From positions 1 to 64,000 of the forward strand of contig JBAYNV010000003.1 of the NCBI GenBank assembly GCA_041678685.1: a DNA stretch of 64,000 nt, given 5' to 3'. This document shows, piece after piece, positions 50,832 to 59,488 of the stretch (position 1 is the stretch's first letter; each line of letters opens with the position of its first letter). The DNA is from DUPQ01 sp041678685. GTDB lineage: Bacteria; Bacillota; Clostridia; DUPQ01. Below the pieces are notes generated by a model. The model was given only the letters and a program-made list of their open reading frames with translations, was not told the origin of the DNA and did not search any database. The position numbers were made by a program, and so were the translations under genes.

Positions 50832-52157
50832 ATGGCAGAAAATCTGACAAGGATACCTCCGCATAATGAAGAAGCCGAGCAGTATGTTTTAGGCTGTCTG
50901 CTGCTTGACAGTTCAGCTTTTGAAGTGATACAGAAAAAGATAACAGCGGACAAATTTTACAGTAAGCAGAACGGAGATATTTTTGATGCACTGCAAAGCG
51001 TGTTTATAAGCGGTATACCTGTGGATATAATCACCGTGTCAGAAGAACTCAAGAAGAAAGGTACTTTTGATTCCACAGGAGGTATAAAGTATCTGACAAG
51101 ACTGACTTCACAGGTTGTCTCATCTTCAAGTGCAGAATATTATGCGAATATAATATTCGATAAATACGTAGCCCGTTCGCTGATAAGCGTATGCGGGGAA
51201 GTTTTCGAAGAAGGATACAAGGACAGTAAAGATGCAAAGGAACTGCTGGATTATGCACAGCAGACGCTTTTTGATCTTTCGGAGCAGAACGACACCGAAG
51301 GAGTCAAGAAAATAAGCGAACTTATAGTTCAGAGGATGACTCATTTCAGGGAAATAAGCAAAACAAAGAAGATGCCTGAAAGAATAGAAACCGGTTTTCC
51401 TGATCTTGATCAGCTAATACTCGGTTTCCAGCCCGGCGACTTTGTCCTTATAGCTGCAAGACCGTCTGTAGGTAAATCCACTCTGGCAATGAATATGGCT
51501 CAGAACATGGCGATAAGGAAAGGGAAGAACGTACTCTTTCTCAGCCTGGAAATGTCAAACGATCAGCTGACAGACAGAATAATCGCTTCCGAAGCCAGGG
51601 TTTCTAACAGTAGGCTGAACAGAGGAGAAGCAGATCAGGATGAGTGGGCAAAAGTAACTGCAAGTGCAGGCATCATACATGAGTGTAACCTTTTTATTGA
51701 TGATACATCATCGATAACAGTAGCAGATATCCGTTCAAAATGCAGAAGATTCAGGAGCGCGGAGCATCTTGATATAGTTTTCATAGACTATATGCAACTT
51801 ATAGGAAGTGCAGTGAAAAAGGAAAGCAGGCAGCAGGAAATAACTGAAATATCCAGGCAGTTGAAAATACTTGCCAAAGACATGCATATCCCTGTAGTGG
51901 CTCTATCGCAGCTGTCAAGAGCATCTGAGCAACGGTCCGAACACAGGCCTCAGCTTTCCGACCTGCGTGAATCAGGAGCTATCGAACAGGATGCAGATAT
52001 AGTAATGTTTTTATATAAACAGTCACAGTATGATAAAGCGGCAAATTCAAATGTGGTCGAACTGATAATTGCAAAAAACAGAAACGGTTCTGTTGGATCC
52101 GTAAGACTCGCATGGCAGGATCAGATAGTCAAGTTTGACAGCTTTAAGAAAGACTGA
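50832..52157 (+). CDS. dnaB: Replicative DNA helicase
   Basis: A 441-residue hexameric helicase at the fork. N-terminal domain I-P-P-H-N-E-E-A-E-Q-Y-V-L-G-C-L-L (8-24). RecA-type ATPase: Walker A A-R-P-S-V-G-K-S-T near 210, Walker B D-I-V-F-I-D-Y near 318, and L-S-D-L-R-E-S-G-A-I-E-Q-D-A-D near 370. Two bases after rplI, a conserved order. No intein insertion. Confidence 0.96.
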   Translation: MAENLTRIPPHNEEAEQYVLGCLLLDSSAFEVIQKKITADKFYSKQNGDIFDALQSVFISGIPVDIITVSEELKKKGTFDSTGGIKYLTRLTSQVVSSSSAEYYANIIFDKYVARSLISVCGEVFEEGYKDSKDAKELLDYAQQTLFDLSEQNDTEGVKKISELIVQRMTHFREISKTKKMPERIETGFPDLDQLILGFQPGDFVLIAARPSVGKSTLAMNMAQNMAIRKGKNVLFLSLEMSNDQLTDRIIASEARVSNSRLNRGEADQDEWAKVTASAGIIHECNLFIDDTSSITVADIRSKCRRFRSAEHLDIVFIDYMQLIGSAVKKESRQQEITEISRQLKILAKDMHIPVVALSQLSRASEQRSEHRPQLSDLRESGAIEQDADIVMFLYKQSQYDKAANSNVVELIIAKNRNGSVGSVRLAWQDQIVKFDSFKKD

Positions 52158-52159
52158 TA

Positions 52160-53515
52160 ATGATTAAGCTTGATATGGAGGAAAAACTTATTATAACAAG
52201 GGATTGGTATGTGGCATTTTCCGGCGGACCGGATTCCACCTGCCTTATAACTTTACTTAAGAAAAAGAAAGAAGAAATACTAGAAAAATACGATAAAGAT
52301 ATAAAACTATCCGCTATACATGTGAACCATAATTTAAGAGACCAGGACAGCATAAGGGACATGAAGTTCTGTGAATGTTTCTGTAAAAACAATAATATCG
52401 ATTTTATACCATATAGTATTGATGTAACATCATATGCAGCTAGAAACAAACAGACGATAGAACAGGCCGCAAGGGAAATGAGGTATGATATATTTTCCAG
52501 ATATGCGGATGCATTTGTCTTCCTTGGACATAATAAGGACGACAATGCAGAAACTATATTCATGAACATTATAAGAGGAACAGGATTGAAAGGGCTTACA
52601 GGGATAGATAGTATTTCAGGCAATTATGTCCGGCCTTTACTTGCATATTCAAAAAAAGAGATCATGGATTGGGATGACAAAAACGGGATAGAATACGTCA
52701 TTGACAGAACCAACCTTGAAAGCCATTATCTCAGAAATTACATAAGAAACGAGATATTCCCTTTGCTTAATGAAAAAACGGGTAAGGATGTTGTACATAA
52801 TATTGTAAATATGTCATCCATTATATGTGAGGTAAACAGTCATATAGAAAACGAAATAGATGAACATTTCGATAAGTGCGCAGATTTTGCGAACGGTTCC
52901 GTGATCATCGATCTTACTTATATTGCAAAACTGGATAATACATTGAAAAGCGGTGTCATCCGTAAAGGCATAGAAGCGGTGAAAGGCATACTCAAGGATG
53001 TTGAAAGAAAACATATGAACAGCATACTGCAGCTTTGTGAAAAAAATATGGCAGGTTCTTCCCTGGACATCGGGGATCTGATCAGTGTCCTGGTGCTCCA
53101 GAATAACAGATTGAAGATATACAGAAAAACAGAGATAAAGGAAATATCCGGTATAAGTATAGCTGTGCCCGGGGTGACAGAAGCAGAGGGCATCACCGTT
53201 ACGGCAGTGGTTTGCAGATATGACGAGATAGATAAGAACAGACAATACATATGGCTTGACCATGGATCGGTAAAAACCGGCCTGACGCTTAGGAGAAGAT
53301 CATCCGGGGATACGATATACCCTTCAAAAGGCAACGGTACGAAAACCCTTAAGAAATATCTGATCGATAAAAAGGTAGACAGCGACCTGAGAAACGGACT
53401 ATTTGTCCTTGCGGTGGAAAATGAGATAGTGTATATTGAAAATATGGACACGGGAAAAAAATTCCTTCCCAAAAAAGGGAAAGATGTCCTGAGATTGGAG
53501 TTCAGCAGAATATGA
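52160..53515 (+). CDS. tilS: tRNA(Ile)-lysidine synthase
   Basis: A 451-residue N-type ATP-pyrophosphatase that turns C34 of the CAU-anticodon tRNA-Ile into lysidine, so that it reads AUA. The P-loop S-G-G-P-D-S is at 21-26. Further blocks are H-V-N-H-N-L-R, G-H-N-K-D-D-N-A-E-T and the C-terminal domain with R-R-R-S-S-G-D-T-I. Because this genome uses AUA very often, TilS must be heavily used. It overlaps hpt by four bases; tilS-hpt-ftsH is the standard Firmicutes order. Confidence 0.95.
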   Translation: MIKLDMEEKLIITRDWYVAFSGGPDSTCLITLLKKKKEEILEKYDKDIKLSAIHVNHNLRDQDSIRDMKFCECFCKNNNIDFIPYSIDVTSYAARNKQTIEQAAREMRYDIFSRYADAFVFLGHNKDDNAETIFMNIIRGTGLKGLTGIDSISGNYVRPLLAYSKKEIMDWDDKNGIEYVIDRTNLESHYLRNYIRNEIFPLLNEKTGKDVVHNIVNMSSIICEVNSHIENEIDEHFDKCADFANGSVIIDLTYIAKLDNTLKSGVIRKGIEAVKGILKDVERKHMNSILQLCEKNMAGSSLDIGDLISVLVLQNNRLKIYRKTEIKEISGISIAVPGVTEAEGITVTAVVCRYDEIDKNRQYIWLDHGSVKTGLTLRRRSSGDTIYPSKGNGTKTLKKYLIDKKVDSDLRNGLFVLAVENEIVYIENMDTGKKFLPKKGKDVLRLEFSRI

Positions 53516-54057
53516 GCAGTATGTATAATGATGTCAGTGAGGTACTGATACCAAGAGAAAAATTGAATGAGATATGCGAAGGACTCGGGGAAAAGATATC
53601 GCAGGATTATGCAGGCAAAAAGCTGGTTCTTGTAGGTGTCATGAAAGGCGGCCTTATATTCCTTTCGGATCTACTGAGGAAAATCACCATCCCTTTGGAA
53701 TTCGGTACGATAACTGCTTCAAGCTACGGTTCTGGTACAAGTTCAAGCGGTCAGGTAACTATACTCCAGGATATCGATATGGATATCAAAGGCAAAGACA
53801 TCCTTATAGTTGAGGATCTTATTGATACCGGTCACACATTGAAATATCTGCAGAATTTCTTCACTTTAAGAGGACCTGACAGTGTTAAGATATGCTGTAT
53901 GCTTGACAAACCCTCAAGGCGTAAAAAGGCAATAAAAGTTGATTATGTGGGTCAGGAAATACCAGACAAATTTGTGGTAGGTTATGGAATGGATTTTAAT
54001 GAAAAATACAGAAATCTGCCTGATGTCTGTGTTTTAAAGGAAGAAATGTACAAATAA
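53512..54057 (+). CDS. hpt: Hypoxanthine phosphoribosyltransferase
   Basis: A 181-residue purine salvage enzyme making IMP (and GMP) from PRPP. PRPP loop I-L-I-V-E-D-L-I-D-T-G-H-T-L near 98-111. Substrate loop region V-V-G-Y-G-M-D-F-N-E-K-Y-R near 155. Early motif V-L-V-G-V-M-K-G-G. It is coupled to tilS by ATGA. In Bacillus HprT interacts with TilS; here the gene order keeps them together. Confidence 0.95.
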   Translation: MSSMYNDVSEVLIPREKLNEICEGLGEKISQDYAGKKLVLVGVMKGGLIFLSDLLRKITIPLEFGTITASSYGSGTSSSGQVTILQDIDMDIKGKDILIVEDLIDTGHTLKYLQNFFTLRGPDSVKICCMLDKPSRRKKAIKVDYVGQEIPDKFVVGYGMDFNEKYRNLPDVCVLKEEMYK

Positions 54058-54088
54058 GGCGCTTTATATGAAGTTACTGTGAACTTCA

Positions 54089-54117
54089 TTGCATTTTCAA
54101 GGTGCTTATGCTATTAT
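54089..54117 (+). promoter_or_regulatory. Promoter of ftsH
   Basis: TTGCAT (54089-54094), 17 bases, TATTAT (54112-54117); start near 54124, just before AAAGGAG (54130-54136). An inverted repeat GAAGTT/AACTTC (54070-54087) lies upstream of the -35, without a T-run, and could be an operator or a weak terminator for hpt. Confidence 0.6.
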
Positions 54118-54144
54118 AAATTATTAGGAAAAGGAGTTTGACTT

Positions 54145-55980
54145 TTGAAATACTATAAAAATATAAGCTTTTATATAATAGTCTTCGTAATAATAATAAT
54201 TCTCGTATCATTCTTTTCAAAACAGGATACCGTGAAAGAACTTGGTTATTCCGAGTTTCTGAATCAGCTTGATAAACAGAATGTATCTGAAGTAGTCATA
54301 AGCACTTCAACGCTTACGGTAACGCTTAAAGAACCGATCAAGGATAATACATCAGTCTTTTATGTCCAGGTCGAAAATCTTGATACTCTTGAGGATATTC
54401 TTAATACAGCACGTTCCGCAGATCCGGATCTTTCATATACATGGGATCCTGAGACCACTTCATGGTGGGTATCATTACTTCCGTCATTGATAATACTGAT
54501 AGTGATAATAGTAATATTCTTTGTATTCATGTCAAAGCAGGCAGGAGCCAATAACTCAGCCATGTCGTTCGGAAAGAGCAGGGCTAGAGAATACAATGTA
54601 AAAGATAAGAAAGTGACATTCCTGGATGTCGCAGGTGCAGATGAGGAAAAGGCGGAACTTGAGGAAGTCGTTGACTTTCTAAAGGAACCGGAAAAATACA
54701 AAAAACTCGGGGCAAGGATCCCTAAGGGCATGCTTATCGTGGGCCCTCCGGGAACAGGAAAGACATTACTTGCAAGAGCTGTTGCAGGTGAAGCGGGAGT
54801 ACCCTTTTTCAGCATAAGCGGATCCGACTTCGTGGAAATGTTCGTAGGCGTAGGCGCGTCAAGAGTAAGGGATCTCTTTACTCAGGCTAAGGCCAAAGCT
54901 CCATGCATCATATTCATAGATGAAATAGACGCAGTAGGCAGGCACAGGGGTGCAGGTTTAGGCGGAGGAAATGATGAAAGGGAACAGACACTTAATCAGT
55001 TGCTCGTAGAGATGGACGGATTCACAATAGATCAGGGAGTCATCATTCTGGCTGCTACCAACAGACCTGACATACTTGATCCGGCATTATTGCGTCCGGG
55101 CAGATTTGACAGAAGGGTCAATGTCAGTTATCCCGATGCTAGAGGCAGATATGAAATACTGCTCGTACACACCAGAAACAAAAAACTTGCATCTGATGTG
55201 GATCTGCATGAGATCTCGAAAATAACCACAATGTTTACAGGTGCTGATATAGAGAACCTTATGAATGAAGCAGCGATCTCTGCGGCAAAGAAAAATAAAG
55301 ACAGCATTTCCATGGATGAGATCACGGAATCCATATATAAAGTGACGATGGGTCCTGAGAAGAAAAGCAGAGTCGTATCAGATACTGAAAGAAAACTTAC
55401 TGCTTATCATGAGTCCGGACATGCTATCGCTATGCGTGCAGTTTCATCGACTGCAAAAGTGCAGAGGGTGTCGATAATACCTGTCGGGGAGGCCGGAGGA
55501 TACACTATGCCTATGGCAAATGAAGACAAATATTTCTATACGGAAAAGCAGCTTAAAGAGGAAATAATATCCTTGCTTGGCGGCAGGGCTGCAGAGGAAT
55601 TATCTTTAGGCGAAATAAGCACCGGAGCATCAAATGACCTTATGAGGGCAAACAAGATAGCGCGTAATATGATAGTGAAATATGGCATGAGCAAGTCCCT
55701 TACGAACATAGTATTCCAGGAAGATGATGAAGTATTCATAGGTAAAGACTATTCTAAAGTAAAAGGTTATTCCGATAATGTTGCGAACAAGATCGATGTT
55801 GAAACAAAGAATATAATCGATGAATGCTATAAAAAAGTACAGGATATTTTAGAGAGCAAGAAGGATATACTGGCGAAATTGGCAGAAACCCTGTTACAGA
55901 AAGAAAGAGTAGATGCCGTGGAGTTTGAAACGATATTCGGGGGAAGCGTTATGCTTCCTGCAGACGGACTGAATGTATAA
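54145..55980 (+). CDS. ftsH: ATP-dependent zinc metalloprotease FtsH
   Basis: A 611-residue membrane AAA+ protease. TM1 at about 8-26, a periplasmic-side domain, TM2 at about 110-132. AAA domain with Walker A G-P-P-G-T-G-K-T near 196, Walker B I-I-F-I-D-E-I-D, the R-P-G-R-F-D-R Arg-finger region, and the zinc motif H-E-S-G-H at 422-426. It starts at TTG with AAAGGAG eight bases upstream. It degrades misfolded membrane and regulatory proteins. It is followed by the SAM riboswitch of metK. Confidence 0.96.
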   Translation: MKYYKNISFYIIVFVIIIILVSFFSKQDTVKELGYSEFLNQLDKQNVSEVVISTSTLTVTLKEPIKDNTSVFYVQVENLDTLEDILNTARSADPDLSYTWDPETTSWWVSLLPSLIILIVIIVIFFVFMSKQAGANNSAMSFGKSRAREYNVKDKKVTFLDVAGADEEKAELEEVVDFLKEPEKYKKLGARIPKGMLIVGPPGTGKTLLARAVAGEAGVPFFSISGSDFVEMFVGVGASRVRDLFTQAKAKAPCIIFIDEIDAVGRHRGAGLGGGNDEREQTLNQLLVEMDGFTIDQGVIILAATNRPDILDPALLRPGRFDRRVNVSYPDARGRYEILLVHTRNKKLASDVDLHEISKITTMFTGADIENLMNEAAISAAKKNKDSISMDEITESIYKVTMGPEKKSRVVSDTERKLTAYHESGHAIAMRAVSSTAKVQRVSIIPVGEAGGYTMPMANEDKYFYTEKQLKEEIISLLGGRAAEELSLGEISTGASNDLMRANKIARNMIVKYGMSKSLTNIVFQEDDEVFIGKDYSKVKGYSDNVANKIDVETKNIIDECYKKVQDILESKKDILAKLAETLLQKERVDAVEFETIFGGSVMLPADGLNV

Positions 55981-56052
55981 AATGAGTATCAGGTGATATC
56001 AGGACTTATTAAAGTCAGATAAACCTGGATATCATACAATTGAATATGTACG

Positions 56053-56137
56053 AACTTATCAAGAGTGGCTGAGAGAATGGCTCAATGACGCCCGGCAACC
56101 TGCACAGAGCGAGGTGCCAATTCCATATAGATGAGGT
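56053..56137 (+). ncRNA. SAM-I (S-box) riboswitch aptamer
   Basis: The conserved S-box core is present: CTTATCAAGAG (56055-56065), the GGCTGAGAG-type P2 strand, AATGACG, then the invariant CCCGGCAACC (56091-56100), and a closing GATGAGG (56130-56136) that pairs with CTTATC as P1. It senses S-adenosylmethionine. A TACAAT (56035-56040) is a possible -10. An imperfect inverted repeat with GATATC arms lies upstream (55994-56034). Confidence 0.93.
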
Positions 56138-56139
56138 TA

Positions 56140-56165
56140 AAGGTCTCGTCATGAGACCTTTTTTT
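56140..56165 (+). terminator. SAM-controlled terminator and antiterminator of metK
   Basis: AAGGTCTC (56140-56147) pairs with GAGACCTT (56153-56160), then a T-run to 56165. In the competing state GATGAG (56130-56135, P1 3' strand) pairs with CTCGTC (56145-56150), which blocks the terminator. SAM binding frees the terminator and switches metK off. Confidence 0.9.
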
Positions 56166-56183
56166 ATACGATGAAAGGAGAGT

Positions 56184-56210
56184 ATGCGGAGCATACGAGA
56201 GAGAAAATGA
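56184..56210 (+). other. Short upstream ORF and hairpin before metK
   Basis: ATG at 56184 opens eight codons, ending in TGA at 56208-56210, which shares ATGA with the metK start. A strong AAAGGAG (56174-56180) stands three bases before this ATG. GTATGC (56182-56187) and GCATAC (56191-56196) form a hairpin with a three-base loop over it. It could couple translation into metK, or be a coincidence. Confidence 0.4.
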
Positions 56211-57364
56211 AGAAAATATTTACGTCAGAATCAGTGACAGAGGGGCATCCGGATAAACTATGTGACCAGATATCCGATGCGATACTGGATGCGATATTTA
56301 AGAAGGATATAAATGCAAGAGTGGCATGTGAGACAACAGTGACGACAGGACTTATACATGTCATGGGTGAAATAACGACCGAGTGTTATGTTGATATAGC
56401 GAAAATCGCACGGAATACGGTATTGGATGCCGGTTACACGAGAGCAAAATACGGATTTGATGGTGAAACATGCGGAGTTATAACATCCATAAATGAACAG
56501 TCTCCTGACATATCTATGGGAGTAGACAGTTCCTTTGATATAGCAGGTGATCAGGGAGCAGGAGATCAGGGAATGATGTTCGGATATGCATGCGATGAGA
56601 CGCCTCAGCTTATGCCTTATCCTATACAGGCAGCGCATACACTTGCAAAAAGGCTTGCATGCGTAAGAAAAGAAACGCGCGGATCATTTCTAAGACCTGA
56701 CGGAAAGACTCAGGTCACGGTAGAATACGACGGGAATACTCCAAAGAGGATAGACACCATAGTCGTTTCATCCCAGCATAGTGATGATGTGTCCATTGAG
56801 GAATTGAGAAAATATATAAAAGAAGCAGTTATATTACCTGTAATGGATCCGAAAATGTTAGATGATGATACTAAAATATTTATTAATCCTACCGGCAGAT
56901 TTGTTGTAGGCGGTCCTAAAGCTGATTCAGGTCTTACCGGAAGGAAGATAATAGTTGACACATACGGAGGAATGGGAAGGCATGGAGGCGGTTCATTTTC
57001 CGGTAAGGATCCGTCAAAAGTCGACAGATCAGCGGCTTATGCTGCAAGGTATGTAGCAAAAAACATCGTTGCAGCCGGAATAGCAAAGAGATGCGAAATA
57101 CAGATAGCTTATGCTATTGGCGTTGCGAGACCTGTTTCAATAGATATCAATACATTCGGTACATCTAAAGTCAATGATGAGAAGATAGCAAAAGCAGTAG
57201 GTCACGCATTCGACCTGAGGCCTTATGCGATAATTGAAACTCTCGGTCTTAAAGCTCCTATTTACAGACAGACTGCAACATACGGGCACTTTGGAAGAGA
57301 TGATCTTGACCTCTCATGGGAAAAGACCGATAAGGCAGACGAGTTAAGAGACCTGTTAAAGTAA
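56207..57364 (+). CDS. metK: S-adenosylmethionine synthase
   Basis: A 385-residue enzyme making SAM from methionine and ATP. F-T-S-E-S-V-T-E-G-H-P-D-K-L at residues 5-18, G-A-G-D-Q-G-M-M-F near 118, and G-G-G-A/S-F-S-G-K-D-type P-loop (G-G-G-S-F-S-G-K-D-P-S-K-V) near 258. The ORF can open 12 codons earlier (56171), but the family start is M-K-K-I-F-T at 56207. The SAM-I riboswitch and terminator upstream give product feedback on transcription. Stop is followed by a strong terminator. Confidence 0.97.
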   Translation: MKKIFTSESVTEGHPDKLCDQISDAILDAIFKKDINARVACETTVTTGLIHVMGEITTECYVDIAKIARNTVLDAGYTRAKYGFDGETCGVITSINEQSPDISMGVDSSFDIAGDQGAGDQGMMFGYACDETPQLMPYPIQAAHTLAKRLACVRKETRGSFLRPDGKTQVTVEYDGNTPKRIDTIVVSSQHSDDVSIEELRKYIKEAVILPVMDPKMLDDDTKIFINPTGRFVVGGPKADSGLTGRKIIVDTYGGMGRHGGGSFSGKDPSKVDRSAAYAARYVAKNIVAAGIAKRCEIQIAYAIGVARPVSIDINTFGTSKVNDEKIAKAVGHAFDLRPYAIIETLGLKAPIYRQTATYGHFGRDDLDLSWEKTDKADELRDLLK

Positions 57365-57394
57365 ATAAATAAAACTCATACAAGTTATTTCCGA

Positions 57395-57421
57395 TCGCAT
57401 ATCACAATATGCGATTTTTTT
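57395..57421 (+). terminator. Terminator after metK
   Basis: TCGCATAT (57395-57402) pairs with ATATGCGA (57407-57414) around CACA, followed by T at 57415-57421. Closes the metK unit; the ComF-like promoter starts three bases later. Confidence 0.9.
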
Positions 57422-57423
57422 GC

Positions 57424-57452
57424 TTGACACTAAATTACTATTGATATATATT
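57424..57452 (+). promoter_or_regulatory. Promoter of ComF-like gene
   Basis: Perfect TTGACA (57424-57429), 17 bases, TATATT (57447-57452). Predicted first base is 57459, one base before the ATG at 57460; no Shine-Dalgarno exists. The message should be leaderless. Confidence 0.75.
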
Positions 57453-57459
57453 GTCAATA

Positions 57460-58065
57460 ATGAGTAACCAGTTCATATCAGAAATACTGCAATATATTTT
57501 CCCAAATGAGAAATCCGCTAATATAGAGAAACTGGATCTGAAATTACATATACGCAACAACCACATATATTTTATGGAACACAATGAGGAAATAGGTTCC
57601 ATAATAAAATATGCAAAATATACAAACCATCCGAATTCGTTCAGGGAAATAGGGAAAAGAATAGGCAGCCTCCTTATCAGTGAGAACACAGGATGCGATA
57701 TGGTAATTCCCGTACCTATGCATGATATAGATCAGAATAAGAGAGGATATAACCAATCACTTATACTTGCATCACAAATTGCCGTATATACCGGTTTGGA
57801 GTGTTCAGCTAAAGCATTAAGAAAAATACGGCAGACACATAAACAAGCCGGCATGAATGTGTATCAGCGAAAACGAAATGTAGCAGATGTATTTAAAGCA
57901 CATGATGATATCGTAACAGGTAAAACTATATTGCTTGTTGATGATATTTATACAACAGGATCCACATTAAAGGAGTGCGAAAAAGAACTTTTGTCAAAAG
58001 GTGCTGTGAAAGTTATTTTCCTGACGGTCACATTTAACAGAAAAAAATCTGATAATGAAAAATAA
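57460..58065 (+). CDS. ComF family phosphoribosyltransferase-like protein
   Basis: A 201-residue protein of the ComF/GntX group. The PRPP-type loop reads I-L-L-V-D-D-I-Y-T-T-G-S-T-L near residue 165, preceded by R-G-Y-N-Q-S near 97 and the K-x-R-x-T-H-K-Q-A segment near 124. The N-terminal zinc-finger part usual for ComF is missing (no CxxC), replaced by an 80-residue helical region. ComF proteins aid DNA uptake and genome maintenance; this shortened form is not proof of competence. Start at ATG 57460; a TTG lies three codons upstream. Just ahead of the Tad operon, but with its own promoter. Confidence 0.8.
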   Translation: MSNQFISEILQYIFPNEKSANIEKLDLKLHIRNNHIYFMEHNEEIGSIIKYAKYTNHPNSFREIGKRIGSLLISENTGCDMVIPVPMHDIDQNKRGYNQSLILASQIAVYTGLECSAKALRKIRQTHKQAGMNVYQRKRNVADVFKAHDDIVTGKTILLVDDIYTTGSTLKECEKELLSKGAVKVIFLTVTFNRKKSDNEK

Positions 58066-58078
58066 TACAAAATGTATG

Positions 58079-58106
58079 TTGACATTAAATGGAAATATTA
58101 TATAGT
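58079..58106 (+). promoter_or_regulatory. Promoter of the Tad operon
   Basis: TTGACA (58079-58084), 16 bases, TATAGT (58101-58106); start near 58113. GGAGGT (58122-58127) follows, three bases before the ATG at 58131. This should drive all genes to the window's end. Confidence 0.75.
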
Positions 58107-58130
58107 TGAAATACACAATTTGGAGGTAAT

Positions 58131-59486
58131 ATGTTTGTCAGTCAGAGATACAAGATATTAAAAGCTTTGAACGAGAAAGGAAGGGAGAAAAAATACCTTG
58201 TATTTGATGATGAGGAAAAACAGAGAAGAGTTATAAAAGAAGTTAAAAAAGATGCAGCCGGTAATATGGGTATACTGCAGAGTATCGGACATGCAGGTCT
58301 TCCAAAAGTATATGATGTTTTCTATAACAGTGATGATACATGCATAGTGACTGAATATATCGAAGGAGAAAATCTATATGAATATATACAGAACAGAGGT
58401 GTGATGTCATGGTGGGATGCTCTTGATGTATTCATAAGGATCTCGTATATCATCAGGTATCTGCACTGTCTCAAACCTGACCGAATGATCCATGGTAGCG
58501 TACATCCTGAAAATATAATTTTTAAAGACGGAAATATATATCTGGTCGATTACGGTATAAGCGATGAAAAGAACACGGCTTATATGGCTCCTGAGCTCCT
58601 TGCAGGATTGGATACATCAAAGGAAAGTGATATATATGCCCTCGGTATGGTGCTCAACTATATGGTATATGGAAAAGATAAAAGGATGCTTTATTCCAAA
58701 GAAAATGAAAATGACCTTAACAGACTGATAAGAAGATGTACTGCACTAAACATGAAAAACAGGATCTGCGATGTGAACATGGTCCTAAATGAAGCTGAAA
58801 GGATCAAAAAAAGACTGGAGCTCGATAAAAAAGGTGAAATCATAACAAAGGTCACAACACTGGCCGGTCCATTAGATTGCGCGTATTTACTGGCCGATTC
58901 ATATTCCCGTAAATTTAGTAAAAAAGTACTTCTGATAGATACTGATATACTTCATGCTTCGTTTACTGCAGATAAGAAAAATTTGAATCCTGATCTGCAG
59001 ACATTATTGGAAAAGGATGAAGTATGTGATTCTCTGCACAGTGTTGCAGAGAATAAGGGTCTGTATATAATACCATGCGCGCTGGAAATTGAAGGATATG
59101 AGAATGTTATCTACTCAAAACTGGAAATACTGTTATCAAAACTTACTGATGATTTTCCTGTCATATTCATACACTGTACGGATTTTATATATGATTCTTT
59201 GTTCATGAACTGCATATTGATGAGTGATCATGTCCTTTTCTGCCTTGATAATGTACTGAAGGATCTAAAACTGTTCAATCAGATCGCGACATATCTGTGT
59301 AATAAACATGGAACGGATCCGGACAGGTATAATTACTGCATTTATGAAAACAGGGATGAAAAGATACATATAAATGGCGTCGACTGCCATATTTGTGGCA
59401 GATTCATCGGTACCATCAGAAGCAGGCGTCGTTTTGCAGATAAGGATTGTGAAAAAATATTATCAGTGTTATATGGGAAGGATTGA
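58131..59486 (+). CDS. Pseudokinase fused to TadZ/MinD-like domain
   Basis: A 451-residue cytoplasmic protein. Residues 1-235 follow a Ser/Thr kinase fold: ATP-contact Lys36 (V-I-K-E-V), hinge-like E-Y-I-E-G, D140-Y-G (DFG position) and A-P-E at 153-155, plus D-I-Y-A-L-G. The glycine loop is poor, and the catalytic loop is H121-G-S-V-H-P-E-N128 instead of H-R-D-L-K-P-E-N: the catalytic Asp is Ser123 and the Lys is His125. Residues about 240-445 resemble TadZ/CpaE (K-V-L-L-I-D-T-D), but the Walker A stretch has no Lys. Both halves look non-catalytic. TadZ proteins place the Tad machine in the cell. First gene of the Tad operon. Confidence 0.7.
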   Translation: MFVSQRYKILKALNEKGREKKYLVFDDEEKQRRVIKEVKKDAAGNMGILQSIGHAGLPKVYDVFYNSDDTCIVTEYIEGENLYEYIQNRGVMSWWDALDVFIRISYIIRYLHCLKPDRMIHGSVHPENIIFKDGNIYLVDYGISDEKNTAYMAPELLAGLDTSKESDIYALGMVLNYMVYGKDKRMLYSKENENDLNRLIRRCTALNMKNRICDVNMVLNEAERIKKRLELDKKGEIITKVTTLAGPLDCAYLLADSYSRKFSKKVLLIDTDILHASFTADKKNLNPDLQTLLEKDEVCDSLHSVAENKGLYIIPCALEIEGYENVIYSKLEILLSKLTDDFPVIFIHCTDFIYDSLFMNCILMSDHVLFCLDNVLKDLKLFNQIATYLCNKHGTDPDRYNYCIYENRDEKIHINGVDCHICGRFIGTIRSRRRFADKDCEKILSVLYGKD

Positions 59487-59488
59487 CT

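Noticed and set aside
55994..56034. Inverted repeat with GATATC arms after ftsH as a terminator
   Set aside because: No T-run follows and GATATC is self-complementary, so the symmetry is weakly informative.
57460..58065. ComF plus Tad genes as a competence system
   Set aside because: The ComF-like protein lacks the zinc-finger half, and no comEA, comEC or comFA is present.
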